DNA of 64,000 nt from DASSUW01 sp963774155 (GTDB taxonomy: Bacteria > Actinomycetota > Thermoleophilia > Solirubrobacterales > Solirubrobacteraceae): assembly GCA_963774155.1 (NCBI GenBank), contig CAVZDW010000008.1, positions 806,001 through 870,000 on the forward strand, written 5' to 3'. Shown piece after piece: positions 35,562 through 45,234 of this stretch; positions within the stretch are counted from its first letter, which is position 1, and the number at the start of each line of letters is the position of its first letter. The notes beneath the pieces were generated by a model. That model was not told the origin of the DNA. It was given only the letters and a program-made list of their open reading frames with translations, and did not search any database. Both the position numbers and the translations under genes were made by a program.

Positions 35562-36748
35562 AGTCGATCGACGAGGCGCTCGAGCTCGTCCTGGACGGGC
35601 TGGAGCCGCTGGGCGCCGAGCGCGTGGCGCTGCCCGAGGCCGCGGGCCGCGTGGTCGCGGCGGATGCCGTGAGCGCGGTCGACCTGCCGCCGTTCGACCG
35701 CTCGGCGATGGACGGCTACGCGGTGCGCGCGGCCGACACCGCCTCGGGCGAGCCCCTGCGGCTGGCCGGCGGCGTGGCGGCGGGCGACGTCGCGGCCGAA
35801 GCGCTGCAGCCCGGGACCGCGGCGCGGATCTCCACCGGCGCGGCGATCCCGCCGGGCGCCGACGCGGTCCTGCAGTCCGAGCTGGCCGTCGAGGCGGACG
35901 GCGCGGTCCGGCCGGAGCGGGCACTGGAGCCCGGCCTGCACATCCGCCGCCGCGGCGAGGACCTGCACGCGGGCGACCTCCTGGCACCGGCCGGCGCGCC
36001 GCTCTCCCTGCCGCGCGTGTCCGCCCTGGCCTCGGCGGGGGTCGGCGCCGTCGACGTCGTGCGACGCCCGGAGCTGCACCTGATCGTGACCGGCAGCGAG
36101 CTCCTGCCGCTGGGCGCACCGCCCGAGCCGGGCCGCATCCACGAGTCCAACGGGCTGATGGTGCGGCTGCTGGCCGCCCGCGCGGGCGCGTCGATCGTGG
36201 ACCACGGCGTGGTCGGCGACGACCGTCCCGCGACGCGCGCGGCGGTCGAGGCCGGCCTCGCGGGCGACGTGCTGGTCGTGTCGGGAGGCGTGTCGGTCGG
36301 CCCGCACGACCACGTCAAGCCGTCCTTCGAGGACTGCGGCGTCGAGGAGGTCTTCTGGCGGGTGAGGATCAAGCCCGGCAAGCCGCTGTGGTTCGGCCGC
36401 CGCGGCTCGACCCTGGTCTTCGGGCTGCCCGGCAACCCGCTCTCCACCATCGTCTGCTTCTGCGTGTTCATCGAGCCCGCGCTGCGCCGCCTCGCGGGCG
36501 AGCGCGACGCCCGCCCGCGGCTCGCGCCGGGCCGCCTCGCCGCGCCCGCCGAGGCGTCCGACGGCCGCACCACGTTCCTCACCGCGTCACTGCGGCCGGG
36601 CGCCGACGGCGTCATCGAGGCCACGCCCACCGAGCGCCAGGGCTCGCACATGACGGGCGCGCTGGGTGAGAGCGAGGGCTTCGTGGTGGCGCCGGACGAG
36701 GCGGGGCCGCTGCCGGCGGGCTCGGCGGTCGACGTGCTGCGGCTCTGA
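35558..36748 (+). CDS. moeA: Molybdopterin molybdenumtransferase MoeA
   Basis: MoeA inserts molybdate into adenylylated molybdopterin. The 396-residue protein has motifs PPFDRSAMDGYAVRA, ARISTGAAIPPGADAV, VVSGGVSVGPHDHVK and VFGLPGNPLST, with a C-terminal domain IV. The start overlaps the moaA stop. No mogA/moaB is found in the window, so that step is encoded elsewhere. Confidence 0.95.
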   Translation: MKSIDEALELVLDGLEPLGAERVALPEAAGRVVAADAVSAVDLPPFDRSAMDGYAVRAADTASGEPLRLAGGVAAGDVAAEALQPGTAARISTGAAIPPGADAVLQSELAVEADGAVRPERALEPGLHIRRRGEDLHAGDLLAPAGAPLSLPRVSALASAGVGAVDVVRRPELHLIVTGSELLPLGAPPEPGRIHESNGLMVRLLAARAGASIVDHGVVGDDRPATRAAVEAGLAGDVLVVSGGVSVGPHDHVKPSFEDCGVEEVFWRVRIKPGKPLWFGRRGSTLVFGLPGNPLSTIVCFCVFIEPALRRLAGERDARPRLAPGRLAAPAEASDGRTTFLTASLRPGADGVIEATPTERQGSHMTGALGESEGFVVAPDEAGPLPAGSAVDVLRL

Positions 36749-36815
36749 CGGGTTTCCGCAGTTCGTGCCCCGCGCGCTTGACGCCGTCGACCGATCCCGG
36801 ATACAACGGATTGCG

Positions 36816-37698
36816 ATGAATCGCCACCCGCTCAAGCTCACCCGCCTCATGCTCTTCGCCAGGCGTTCCCCGATCGATCGCACGCCCGCCGAGGTCGGGC
36901 TGCCCTTCGAGGACGTGGCCTTCAAGGCGGGCGACGGTGTCGGGCTCAAGGGCTGGTTCATCCCGAGCGAGGCCGAGGGTCCCGCCCCCGCGATCGTGTT
37001 CGTGCACGGCTGGATGTGGAACCGGCTGGGCAACGTCGCCGGGCAGGTGCCCGTGGACGACCGCGACGTCGACTTCCTGCCCGCCGCCAAGGCGCTGCAC
37101 GACGCCGGCTTCCACGTGCTCATGTACGACGTCCGCAAGCACGGCGAGAGCGAGGCCGGCCCGGGGCTCGTGAGCTTCGGCCCGCTCGAGAAGCGCGACT
37201 TCGTCGGCGCCGTGGCCTACCTGCGCTCGCGCCCGGACGTCGACGGGCAGCGCATCGGGTCGCCTCGGCGTCTCGATGGGCGGCACCATCGCGCTCTACG
37301 GCGCGCCGGACTGCCAGCCGATCAAGGCGATCCTCGCGCTCCAGCCCGCGAAGGTGACGACCTTCAACGCCAACTTCTGCCGGCTCGAGTTCGGCCCCGC
37401 CGGGCCGCTCATCATGATGCCGCCGATCGAGCTCATCTACCGGGCGTGGCGCGTGACCCCGCCCAGCAAGCAGGATCCCGGCCTGCCGGCGGAGTCGCTC
37501 GACGGGACGGTCGTCAAGTACGTCCAGGGCACCGGCGACCGGTACGGGACGATGGAGGACGTCGAGGACTTCGCCCGCCGGACGCCGACCGTCGACGGGC
37601 CGGTCGTGAAGTTCCCCTCGACCGGCCGCTACGACGGCTACCGCTACGTCTCAGAGTGCCGCGACGAGATCGCGGACTTCTTCACCCGCCACCTTTAG
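36816..37698 (+). pseudogene. Alpha/beta hydrolase, frameshifted
   Basis: The first half runs from MNRHPLKLTRLML through VHGWMWNRLG and LMYDVRKHGES to about 37260. After a one-base shift it continues with the nucleophile elbow GVSMGG (Ser in GxSxG) to the stop at 37698. Complete, it would be about 294 residues of a S9/DUF-type hydrolase. The substrate is unknown. The 3' end overlaps the convergent SDR gene by 17 bases. Confidence 0.75.
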
Positions 37699-38524
37699 GC
37701 GCCGGCATCTGCGAGCGCAGCATGGCGTCGAAGGCGGCGTCCGGGAGCACCTTGCGGGTGGCCATGAACAGCCCGGCGGAGGGCGCCACGCGATAGCGGG
37801 CGCGCGGGCGCCCGTCGGAGGAGAGCGCCTTGTCGACCGTCTCGGCCACCGCCTCGGCCGAGCACGCGAGCTTGCCGAGCATGCCGGTGGTGTAGGTGGT
37901 CGCGACGTCGGCGACCGCCTGGTTGTAGCTCGCGTACGGCCCGTCCGCCTCGGTCCGGCGTCCGGCGGCGGTCTCCCCCAGCGGCGTCTTGACGAAGCCG
38001 GGCTGGACGAGCACGACGTCGATCCCGAACGGGCGCACCTCGTGGCGCAGGGCGTCGTGGATCGCCTCGAGCGCATGCTTGGTCGCGCAGTAGTAGCCGG
38101 TGCCGGGCCAGGTGAACTGCCCGTTCATCGAGCCGACCGTCACGATCCGCCCGCGACCGCGCTCCCGCATGCCCGGGAGCACGAGCTGGGTGAGCCGCGC
38201 GGCGCCGAAGACGTTGGTCTCGAACAGCGCACGGACACGGTCCATCGGCACGGTCTCGATCGCGCCGATCTCCTGGATGCCGGCGTTGTTGACCAGCGCG
38301 TCGATCGCGCCCTCGGCCTCCTCCACCGTCTTCACGGCGGCCTCCATCGTGGCCTCGTCGGTCACGTCGAGGGCGAGCGTCTTGCAGCCGTCGGCCTCGA
38401 GGTCCGCGATCGACTCGGGCCGGCGGGCCGTCGCGTAGACGGTCCAGCCGCTCTTCGCGAGCTGCTTGGCGGTGGCGCGGCCGATGCCGGAGGAGCAGCC
38501 GGTGACGATGACGGAGCGGCTCAT
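37682..38524 (-). CDS. Short-chain dehydrogenase/reductase
   Basis: The 280-residue protein has the NAD(P)-binding motif TGCSSGIG near residue 8, NNAG, and the catalytic YYCATKH (Tyr-x-x-x-Lys). It belongs to the classical SDR group. The ATG at 38524 overlaps the MmpL gene stop (ATGA). An open frame extends to 38629 but has no family similarity. Substrate unknown. Confidence 0.9.
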   Translation of the reverse strand: MSRSVIVTGCSSGIGRATAKQLAKSGWTVYATARRPESIADLEADGCKTLALDVTDEATMEAAVKTVEEAEGAIDALVNNAGIQEIGAIETVPMDRVRALFETNVFGAARLTQLVLPGMRERGRGRIVTVGSMNGQFTWPGTGYYCATKHALEAIHDALRHEVRPFGIDVVLVQPGFVKTPLGETAAGRRTEADGPYASYNQAVADVATTYTTGMLGKLACSAEAVAETVDKALSSDGRPRARYRVAPSAGLFMATRKVLPDAAFDAMLRSQMPAPKGGG

Positions 38525-40719
38525 GCCTTCACCGCCGCTTCTTCCTCGGCGGGCACGGGCGTCGGCGGCGGCCCGGAGGACTCGAAGTCCATGTCCGGGA
38601 GCACGCGGTCCAGTGACTTCGGGATCCACCAGTTGAAATCGCCCATGAGCTCCATTGTCGTCGGTACCAGGATGAGGCGCACGATCGTGGCGTCGAGGGC
38701 GATCGCGACCGCGAGCCCGACGCCGATCTCCTTGATCTGGGGCACGCCCGTGCCCGCGAAGATGGCGAACACCGCGACCATGATCAGCGCGGCGCTCGAG
38801 ATGGTCCCGGCGCTGGCCGCGAGGCCCTGGGCGACGGCCTTCTGGGTGTTGCCCGTGGCGTGGTAGCGCTCCTTGATGCGCGAGAGCATGAAGACCTCGT
38901 AGTCCATCGAGAGGCCGAACACGACGGCGAGCAGCAATGCCGGCGTGATCGCCTGCACGTAGCCGAGCGAGTCATAGCCGGTGATCCCGTCGAACCAGCC
39001 CCACTGGAAGACGACGACGAGCACGCCGTACGCCGCCGCCACGGACAGCGCGTTCATCAGCACGGCCTTGAGCGGCAGCACCACGCTGCGCAGGACCACG
39101 AGGAGGACGAGATAGCTGACCACGAGCACGAACAGCGCGACCTTCCACAGCGAGCCCGCGATGAGCGACGTGTCGTCCTGGTTCTGCGCGGTCGCGCCAC
39201 CGACGCTGAGCGTGGCGCCTGCGGGTGGTGGCGTGTCGCGCAGCTGGTTCACGAGCGCGGTCGTCGACTCGCTCTCGGGCGACCCGGTCGGGATCACCGT
39301 GACGAGCGCCTTGGTGCCGTCCTCGGAGAGCTGCGGGTCGGCGACCTGTTCGACCCCCGGCATGTCCAGCACGCCGTCTGCGAAGCGCTGGAGCGCGGCC
39401 TCGTCGGCCGGCTGGCCGCCGAAGTCGGCGAGCAGCTGGATCGGTCCGAGCGCGCCGGGGCCGAGCGTCTCGCTCGCGAGCTCGAAGCCCACGCGGGTCT
39501 CGAAGCCCTCCGGGAACATCGCGACCGCGGCGGTGTCCTCCTTCATCCACAGCGCCGGCGACGCGATCAGCAGCATCACCAGGGTCCCGGCGATCGCGAA
39601 CGGCAGCGGGCGCCGCATGAGCATCGCGGTCCAGCGTTCCCAGAAGCTCGGCCCGGTGCGCGGCGTCTTCCGCTTGAACCGGAGCTTGCCGACGATCCTG
39701 CCCGGCTCCGACACCCGGTGCCCGAGCGCGGCGATCAGCGCCGGCAGCAGCGTGACGGCTGCGAGCACCGCCATCGCCACCACGACGATCGCCCCGACGG
39801 CCATCGAGCGCACGACCTTCGCGTCGATGAGGAAGAGCCCGGCCAGCGCGACGATCACCGTGACGCCCGAGAACGTGACCGCCATCCCGGACGTGCGCAG
39901 CGCGACGGCGCGCGCCTCGTCGGGCATCAGCCCGCCCTTGAGCTCCTCCCGGTAGCGGGCGAGGATGAACAGCGAGTAGTCCACGGCCACGCCGATGCCG
40001 AGCATCGACGCGATGTTGGTCACGAAGATCGACATCCCGTAGACCTGCGACAGGAAGAAGACGATCGCGCCGGTGACCACCACGGCGGCGACGCCGAGCG
40101 CCAGCGGCAGCGCGGCGGCGGCCAGCGACCCGAAGACGACGAGCAGCACGATGAGGACGATCGGCAGGCCGACGATCTCGGCCTGCTCGAGATCCTCCTT
40201 GGAGAGCTGCTGGATCCCCGCCCAGAGCGCGCTCTGGCCCACGAGGTGGACCGGCACGGCCGCGCCCTCGTCGTCGACATGGAGGTTCTCGCGCATGACC
40301 GAGGCGGCATCGACGGCCTCGTCGCGATCGCCCTCGACGACGAGCGGCATGATCACCACCTCGTCGCCGGACTCCCGCGCCGCGGCCGCCACCTGCGGGT
40401 CCAGCCGCACCGCCTCGACGTCCTCGAAGCCCTCGCGCTCGACGCGGTCGATCGCGGCGGCCAGCGCCTCAGGGTCGCCCGCGCGGTTGTCGAAGACCAC
40501 GGCCAGGTCCTCGGCCTGCATCCCCGGGAACTCCCGGGCCAGCGCATCGGCGACGGCCTTCGAGCCCGAGCCCTTCGTCTCGAAGCCTCCCCCGGTCAGG
40601 TTCTCGGTCTGCCGGCCGGCGAACGGAACGGCGACGACGATGACGGCGACCCACACGACGAGGACGAGACGCCGGCGGCGGGCGATGAAACGCTCCAGCC
40701 GGTCCATGGCAGGTTGCAT
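38521..40719 (-). CDS. MmpL/YdfJ-type RND superfamily transporter
   Basis: The 732-residue protein has the MMPL double layout: helix 1, an external domain, five helices, then the same again. Signatures are GIGVAVDYSLFILARYREEL and FGLSMDYEVFMLSRIKERY, which carry the conserved proton-relay Asp residues. Such proteins export lipids or act in envelope stress. A shorter start exists at 40707. The SDR downstream is coupled, which could mean a shared lipid pathway. Confidence 0.9.
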   Translation of the reverse strand: MQPAMDRLERFIARRRRLVLVVWVAVIVVAVPFAGRQTENLTGGGFETKGSGSKAVADALAREFPGMQAEDLAVVFDNRAGDPEALAAAIDRVEREGFEDVEAVRLDPQVAAAARESGDEVVIMPLVVEGDRDEAVDAASVMRENLHVDDEGAAVPVHLVGQSALWAGIQQLSKEDLEQAEIVGLPIVLIVLLVVFGSLAAAALPLALGVAAVVVTGAIVFFLSQVYGMSIFVTNIASMLGIGVAVDYSLFILARYREELKGGLMPDEARAVALRTSGMAVTFSGVTVIVALAGLFLIDAKVVRSMAVGAIVVVAMAVLAAVTLLPALIAALGHRVSEPGRIVGKLRFKRKTPRTGPSFWERWTAMLMRRPLPFAIAGTLVMLLIASPALWMKEDTAAVAMFPEGFETRVGFELASETLGPGALGPIQLLADFGGQPADEAALQRFADGVLDMPGVEQVADPQLSEDGTKALVTVIPTGSPESESTTALVNQLRDTPPPAGATLSVGGATAQNQDDTSLIAGSLWKVALFVLVVSYLVLLVVLRSVVLPLKAVLMNALSVAAAYGVLVVVFQWGWFDGITGYDSLGYVQAITPALLLAVVFGLSMDYEVFMLSRIKERYHATGNTQKAVAQGLAASAGTISSAALIMVAVFAIFAGTGVPQIKEIGVGLAVAIALDATIVRLILVPTTMELMGDFNWWIPKSLDRVLPDMDFESSGPPPTPVPAEEEAAVKA

Positions 40720-40798
40720 CAGCTGTTTCTAACCGACGGCGGCCGGTCTTGGGAAGGCCTGATGGACGAATCGCAGGCCGACCGTGCTCCTTCCGCGG

Positions 40799-41032
40799 CT
40801 AGAGGAAGCGCAGGAGGAGGTACGCGGCGACGGCGAACATGAGAAATGTCGGAACGGAGACCCGCGGCCCGAACGAGATCGCGCTGAACCAGGAGCCCAG
40901 GCGCTGGAGCGGCGACGGCCCGGTGTCGAACCGGGCCGTGTCGAGGTCGGCGCCGCAGATCGCGCAGCCCGCGGCCAACGGCATCACGCGCTCCCCGCAC
41001 TGCGGACAGCGGGTGCGGTCACGGGTTCCCAT
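40799..41032 (-). CDS. Small zinc-ribbon membrane protein
   Basis: The 77-residue product has two CxxC pairs (CPQC and CAIC) forming a zinc ribbon and one C-terminal helix (TFLMFAVAAYLLLRFL). It overlaps the upstream DUF4287-like gene by 14 bases. No function is known. Confidence 0.65.
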   Translation of the reverse strand: MGTRDRTRCPQCGERVMPLAAGCAICGADLDTARFDTGPSPLQRLGSWFSAISFGPRVSVPTFLMFAVAAYLLLRFL

Positions 41033-41575
41033 CGCCCTCCAGCTCCTTCTTCAGCTCGGTGAGCCGCCCGCGCCACATCTCCTTCAGGCGCTCGGCCGTC
41101 CCGGCGTCGGCGATCCGCTCGTGCGCGACGGCCACGGTGCTCTTCGCGGCGTCCTTGGCGGCGAATCCGACGTTGACGCGGGTGCCGCCGTCCTCCCAGT
41201 CGAAGCGCGCCGAGCGGCTCGGCTGGGCGGTCCGTCGCCGCAGCTCGGGCCAGCGGTCCACGAACGCTGCGAAGAGCCGCTCGACGGGCACCGCCACCGT
41301 CCGGCTCGCGCTGACGCTGTGCGTGCCGTCGCGGTCGCCGCGCGGCGGGCGCAGGCCGCGGGCCCGCTCGTACTCGACCGTCACGTTCTGGCACCACCAG
41401 CCCGGGATGCCGAACTGGCCCGACAGCCACGCCGCGATCTCGCCGTGCGGGCGCTCGGCGGCGCGTACTCCGGCTCCGGGGCCGGGAGCAGCTGCGCCCG
41501 CGCGGCGGTGTAGCTCTCCCCCGTCTTCTCCATCCGCGTGCGGATGCGCTGCTTGAAGGCCTTCTGCGTGGTCAT
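41019..41575 (-). pseudogene. DUF4287/SRPBCC-like protein, frameshifted
   Basis: The N-terminus MTTQKAFKQRIRTRMEKTGE is typical of DUF4287-type proteins. The frame shifts near 41465 and continues with AAERPHGEIAAWLSGQFGIP and a SRPBCC-like part (VPVERLFAAFVDRWPELRRR) to GDGNP. One missing base accounts for it. The segment between the conserved N-terminus and RPHGEIAA is also shorter than I expect for the family. Function unknown. Confidence 0.65.
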
Positions 41576-41595
41576 CTCGACCCACTGTGTCCCGA

Positions 41596-41640
41596 GTGCT
41601 CATGGCGCCCTTTGCCCCTCACCGCCGGTGGCGTGAGCAC
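41596..41640 (-). terminator. Hairpin terminator after the cox-mocA operon
   Basis: GTGCTCA (41596-41602) pairs perfectly with TGAGCAC (41634-41640), and partly complementary GC-rich sequence extends the stem. It starts 4 bases past the mocA stop. No U-tract is evident, as usual in high-GC actinobacteria. Confidence 0.5.
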
Positions 41641-41644
41641 CGGA

Positions 41645-42235
41645 TCAGGGGTTCGGCGCGGGACCCGCGCCACCCCGAAAGATAACGCCCGCGAGCGCGT
41701 CTGGCGAGTCGATGTCGGTGGGATCGGCGAGGGCGCCGATCTCGACCTCGTGCACGCTCGCGCCCTGCAGCAGGTCGCGGAATCCGCTGTCGCCCTCCAG
41801 TTCGCCGGCGCGCCGCAGGAGCGACGGGCCGAGCAGCACGGGATGCGCCGGAGTCCCGTCGTAGGTCGCCCGCACGGCGTCGCCGGCTCCGGCGGCGGCG
41901 AGCACGGCCTGGACCGCCTCCGCCGTCACGCCCGGCATGTCGCCGAGGACGACGAGGACGGCGGCGCAGTCGGACAGCGCGTCGAGCCCGCAGCGCAGCG
42001 AGGCGCTCTGGCCGGCCGCCCAGTCCCGGCAGACCACCGGGACGGCGCCGTGCAGGTCGACGCCGGCGACGATCTCGTCGGCCGCGTGACCGAGCACGAC
42101 GACCCGCGGGGTCACCCCCGTCATGGCCTCCAGCGCGTACTCCAGGAGCGGGCGGCCGCGAAGGCGGGCGAGCTGCTTGGTGGCGCCGAAGCGCCGCCCC
42201 TCGCCGGCGGCGAGGATCAGCCCGCCGACGGTCAC
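41645..42235 (-). CDS. MocA/MobA-like molybdenum cofactor nucleotidyltransferase
   Basis: The 196-residue NTP transferase has the signature LILAAGEGRRFGATKQLARL and LVVLGDMPG. It attaches CMP (MocA) to the molybdenum cofactor of xanthine-oxidase-family enzymes. Its place in the cox operon favours MocA. The GTG start overlaps the stop of the XdhC gene. Confidence 0.88.
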   Translation of the reverse strand: MTVGGLILAAGEGRRFGATKQLARLRGRPLLEYALEAMTGVTPRVVVLGHAADEIVAGVDLHGAVPVVCRDWAAGQSASLRCGLDALSDCAAVLVVLGDMPGVTAEAVQAVLAAAGAGDAVRATYDGTPAHPVLLGPSLLRRAGELEGDSGFRDLLQGASVHEVEIGALADPTDIDSPDALAGVIFRGGAGPAPNP

Positions 42236-42975
42236 ACGCCGACCTCGTGGATCCGGCCCTGGGCGTGCGCCAGCCGGCCGCCCGCGCGGCCGTGCCGCAT
42301 CGCCACGATCTCGCCCATGATCGACAGCGCCGTCTCCTCGGCCGTCAGCGACCCGAGGTCGAGCCCGATCGGCGCGGACACGCGCTCGAGGTCGGACTCC
42401 TCGATCCCCTTGGCCAGCAGCCGCTCGCGGCGCTTCTCCTGCGCCCGCCGCGAGCCCATGGCGCCGATGTAGCCGGCGTCCGAGCGCAGCGCGAGCACGA
42501 GGGCGGCGTCGTCGAGCTTGGGGTCGTGCGTGAGGACGGCGATGGCGGTCGCGCGGTCGATGCCGCCGAGCCGGTGGAAGGCCTCCTCCGGCCACGCGGC
42601 CACGACCTCCTCGGCGTCCGGGAAGCGGGCGGGCTGCGCGAACCGCGTGCGGGGGTCGACCACGAACGGCCGCCAGCCGGTGGCGCGCGCCATCCGGCAC
42701 AGGGCGGCGGCGAAGTCGACGGCGCCGAAGACGATCAGCCGCGGCGGCGGGAAGGTGACGTCGACGAACAGGTCGCCGCGGCGCTCGGAGCGCTCGGCCC
42801 ACATCAGCTCGTCGCCGAGCTGCGCCGCCTGGTCGTCGAGCGCGGCTTCGCCCAGCGATCCGCTGCGTGAGCCGTCCGCTCCGATGAGGATCTTCTCGCC
42901 GCTCTCGAGCAGCGTGACCAGCGCCCCGCGCCCGCCGCTGCGTGCGAGGTCGGCGAACTCGCCGGCGGCGCTCAC
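42232..42975 (-). CDS. XdhC-family Moco maturation protein, Rossmann domain
   Basis: The 247-residue protein contains the XdhC C-terminal Rossmann domain (RLIVFGAVDFAAALCRMA, VLTHDPKLDDAALVLAL, YIGAMGSRRAQEKRRERL). It lacks the N-terminal XdhC_CoxI part, which the next upstream gene encodes. XdhC proteins bind and sulfurate Moco for xanthine-oxidase-family enzymes. The GTG overlaps the upstream stop. Confidence 0.9.
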   Translation of the reverse strand: MSAAGEFADLARSGGRGALVTLLESGEKILIGADGSRSGSLGEAALDDQAAQLGDELMWAERSERRGDLFVDVTFPPPRLIVFGAVDFAAALCRMARATGWRPFVVDPRTRFAQPARFPDAEEVVAAWPEEAFHRLGGIDRATAIAVLTHDPKLDDAALVLALRSDAGYIGAMGSRRAQEKRRERLLAKGIEESDLERVSAPIGLDLGSLTAEETALSIMGEIVAMRHGRAGGRLAHAQGRIHEVGV

Positions 42976-43286
42976 GGCTGGTAGCGCTCCACGTACACGT
43001 CGATCTCGCCGCCGCACGGCAGCCCGACGTCCCACGCCTCCTCGTCGGCGATGCCGAAGTGCAGCAGGCGCGGCGCGCCGCCGGCCAGGATCTCCTCGGC
43101 GACCTCGACGACCGCGCCCTCGACGCAGCCGCCGGACACGGCGCCGGAGATGTCGCCGTGCTCGTTGACGGCCATCTTGGAGCCCGGCGGGCGCGGCGCC
43201 GAGCGCTTGACGCTGATGACGGTGGCCAGCGCGACGGCGTCTCCGCGCGCGGTCCAGGCGTCGACGTCCTCGAGTACGTCCTTCAT
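42972..43286 (-). CDS. XdhC_CoxI N-terminal domain protein
   Basis: The 104 residues cover the XdhC_CoxI domain alone (LATVISVKRSAPRPPGSKMAV, GAVSGGCVEGAVVE). The conserved Cys in GGCVEG may handle sulfur transfer. With the adjacent Rossmann gene it makes a split XdhC. It overlaps the VWA gene by 4 bases. Confidence 0.9.
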   Translation of the reverse strand: MKDVLEDVDAWTARGDAVALATVISVKRSAPRPPGSKMAVNEHGDISGAVSGGCVEGAVVEVAEEILAGGAPRLLHFGIADEEAWDVGLPCGGEIDVYVERYQP

Positions 43287-44398
43287 GAGAGTCCTTCCTC
43301 CATGAGCTCAGCCAGCGCCTCCAGCGAGGCGATGGAGTTTCCGGGCAACAGATGGTCGACGTGCGGGAGCGCGGCCTGCATCCCGCGCGTCAGCGGCTCG
43401 TAGCGCGGGTCGGCGGCCAGCGGGTTGAGCCAGAGCACCCGATGGGCGCAGCGGCGCAGGCGCGCCATCTCGTCGGCGAGGACGTCCGGGTCGCCGCGGT
43501 CCCAGCCGTCGGAGAGCACGACGATGACGGCGCCGCGGCCGATGCGGCGCCCGTGCTCGCGGTTGAGCTCGGCCAGCGCGCCGCCGATCCGCGTGCCGCC
43601 GGACCAGTCGGAGACGTGCTCGGCGGCGCGGGCCAGCGCCGCGTCCGGATCGCGCCCGGCCAGCTCGCGCGTCACCCGCGTGAGCCGCGTGCCGAAGACG
43701 AACGCCTCGACGCGGGCGCGGGCCGCCACGCTCGCCTGCAGGTACTGGAGCAGCATCCGCGAGTAGGGCGCCATCGAGCCGGAGACGTCGCAGACGAGCA
43801 CGAGCCGCCGCGGCCGCTCGGCCGGCTCGCGGTAGCGGCGCTCGAGCAGCTCGCCGCCGTGCCGCAGCGAGGCGCGGACGGTCGCCCGCAGGTCGTGGAT
43901 GTCGCGCCTGCGCCGTGTCCCCCGCGTGCGGCGCGAGAGGCGCTGCGGGGTGCGCCGGGCGAGGCGGGCGAGCAGCGCCCGGGCCAGCGCCCGCTCGGAG
44001 TCGCTGTACTCGGCGAAGTCCTTCTCCCGCAGGAGCTCCTCCTCGCTGAAGGCGGCGGGGACCGGCAGGTCCTCGAGCACCGCCTCGGTCTCCTGCTCCA
44101 TCGGGACGCCGATGCGGGGCAGGGCGGCGCGCTCGATGGTGCCGAGCGCCTCGAGCGGGTTCTCGGGCTCCTCGAACGGCGCGAAGACGACGGCGAAGGC
44201 CTCGGCGAAGAGGTCCATGTCGCGCTGCGTGGCGCACATCACCGTGCGCAGGGCGAAGAACGCCTCCGTGCGGGAGGCCGAGTCGACCGCGGCGAGCGCC
44301 TGGTGGGCGGCCACGACCTCGCCGACACCGACCGCGGCACCGCCCGCCCGCATGTAGGCGGCGAGCTCCGACAGCCGTGTCGTGACGGCCTCAGACAC
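43283..44398 (-). CDS. coxE: CoxE-like VWA-domain protein
   Basis: The 371-residue protein ends in a von Willebrand A domain with MIDAS motif DVSGSMAPYSR, GGTRIGGAL and LSDGWDRGDPD. CoxE works with the AAA ATPase CoxD to mature the active site of aerobic CO dehydrogenase. It overlaps the AAA gene by 8 bases. Confidence 0.88.
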   Translation of the reverse strand: MSEAVTTRLSELAAYMRAGGAAVGVGEVVAAHQALAAVDSASRTEAFFALRTVMCATQRDMDLFAEAFAVVFAPFEEPENPLEALGTIERAALPRIGVPMEQETEAVLEDLPVPAAFSEEELLREKDFAEYSDSERALARALLARLARRTPQRLSRRTRGTRRRRDIHDLRATVRASLRHGGELLERRYREPAERPRRLVLVCDVSGSMAPYSRMLLQYLQASVAARARVEAFVFGTRLTRVTRELAGRDPDAALARAAEHVSDWSGGTRIGGALAELNREHGRRIGRGAVIVVLSDGWDRGDPDVLADEMARLRRCAHRVLWLNPLAADPRYEPLTRGMQAALPHVDHLLPGNSIASLEALAELMEEGLS

Positions 44399-45230
44399 CG
44401 CCCAGCACTCCCCGCTCGCGCACGCGCTCGATGTCCTCCCGGACCTTCAGCGCCACGCCCAGCGTGTCGTCGAGGCCGTCGTCGCCGCCGAGGGCGAGCA
44501 GCGCCCGCGCCCAGGTGATCGTCTCCCCCACGCCCGGCAGCTTGTAGAGCTCCTCCTCGCGCAGGCGGGCGACGGCCGTGCACACGCGTTCGGTGATCGC
44601 CTCGGGCACGCCCGGGAGCCGCGTCCGGACGATCTCGGCCTCGCGGTCGCGCGTCGGGTAGTCGATCCAGTGGTAGAGGCAGCGGCGCTTGAGCGCGTCG
44701 TGCAGCTCGCGCGTCCGGTTGGAGGTCAGGATGACCAGCGGGCGGCTGCGCGCCGTCACCGTGCCCATCTCCGGGATGGTGATCGCGAAGTCGGCCAGGA
44801 ACTCGAGCAGGAAGGCCTCGAACTCGTCGTCGGCGCGATCCACCTCGTCGATCAGCAGCACGGCCGGGCCGTCGTGCTCGAGCGCCTCCAACAGCGGGCG
44901 CCGGAGCAGGAAGTCGGGACCGAACAGCTCGCTCGCGGCGGCGCCGGCCTCGGCGGCGCGGATGGCCAGCAGCTGGCGCTGGTAGTCCCAGTCGTAGACC
45001 GCGTGGTGGAGGTCGATCCCCTCGTGGCACTGCAGGCGGATCAGCCGCGCGCCCTGGGCGGTGGCCAGCGCGCGCGCCACCTCGGTCTTGCCGACGCCGG
45101 CCTCCCCCTCGAGCAACAGCGGCTGCTCGAGGGTCGCGGCGAGATAGACGGCCGTGCTCAGGGCCCGGTCGGCGAGGTAGCCCTCGCCGGCCAGGCTCCG
45201 CGTCACGTCCTCCGTGTTCGTGAACCGCAC
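44391..45230 (-). CDS. coxD: CoxD-like MoxR-family AAA ATPase
   Basis: The 279-residue ATPase has Walker A GEAGVGKT (42-49), Walker B VLLIDEVDRAD and sensor-like LTSNRTRELHD. With CoxE it is thought to install the sulfur/copper site in CO dehydrogenases or related chemistry in other hydroxylases. It lies 4 bases after the coxM stop. Confidence 0.9.
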   Translation of the reverse strand: MRFTNTEDVTRSLAGEGYLADRALSTAVYLAATLEQPLLLEGEAGVGKTEVARALATAQGARLIRLQCHEGIDLHHAVYDWDYQRQLLAIRAAEAGAAASELFGPDFLLRRPLLEALEHDGPAVLLIDEVDRADDEFEAFLLEFLADFAITIPEMGTVTARSRPLVILTSNRTRELHDALKRRCLYHWIDYPTRDREAEIVRTRLPGVPEAITERVCTAVARLREEELYKLPGVGETITWARALLALGGDDGLDDTLGVALKVREDIERVRERGVLGGV

Positions 45231-45234
45231 AACT

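Noticed and set aside
41019..41603. The 194-codon frame starting at 41603 as a single intact gene
   Set aside because: Its first 70 codons are unlike any family, while the neighbouring frame at 41575 carries the recognised N-terminus; a frameshift explains both.
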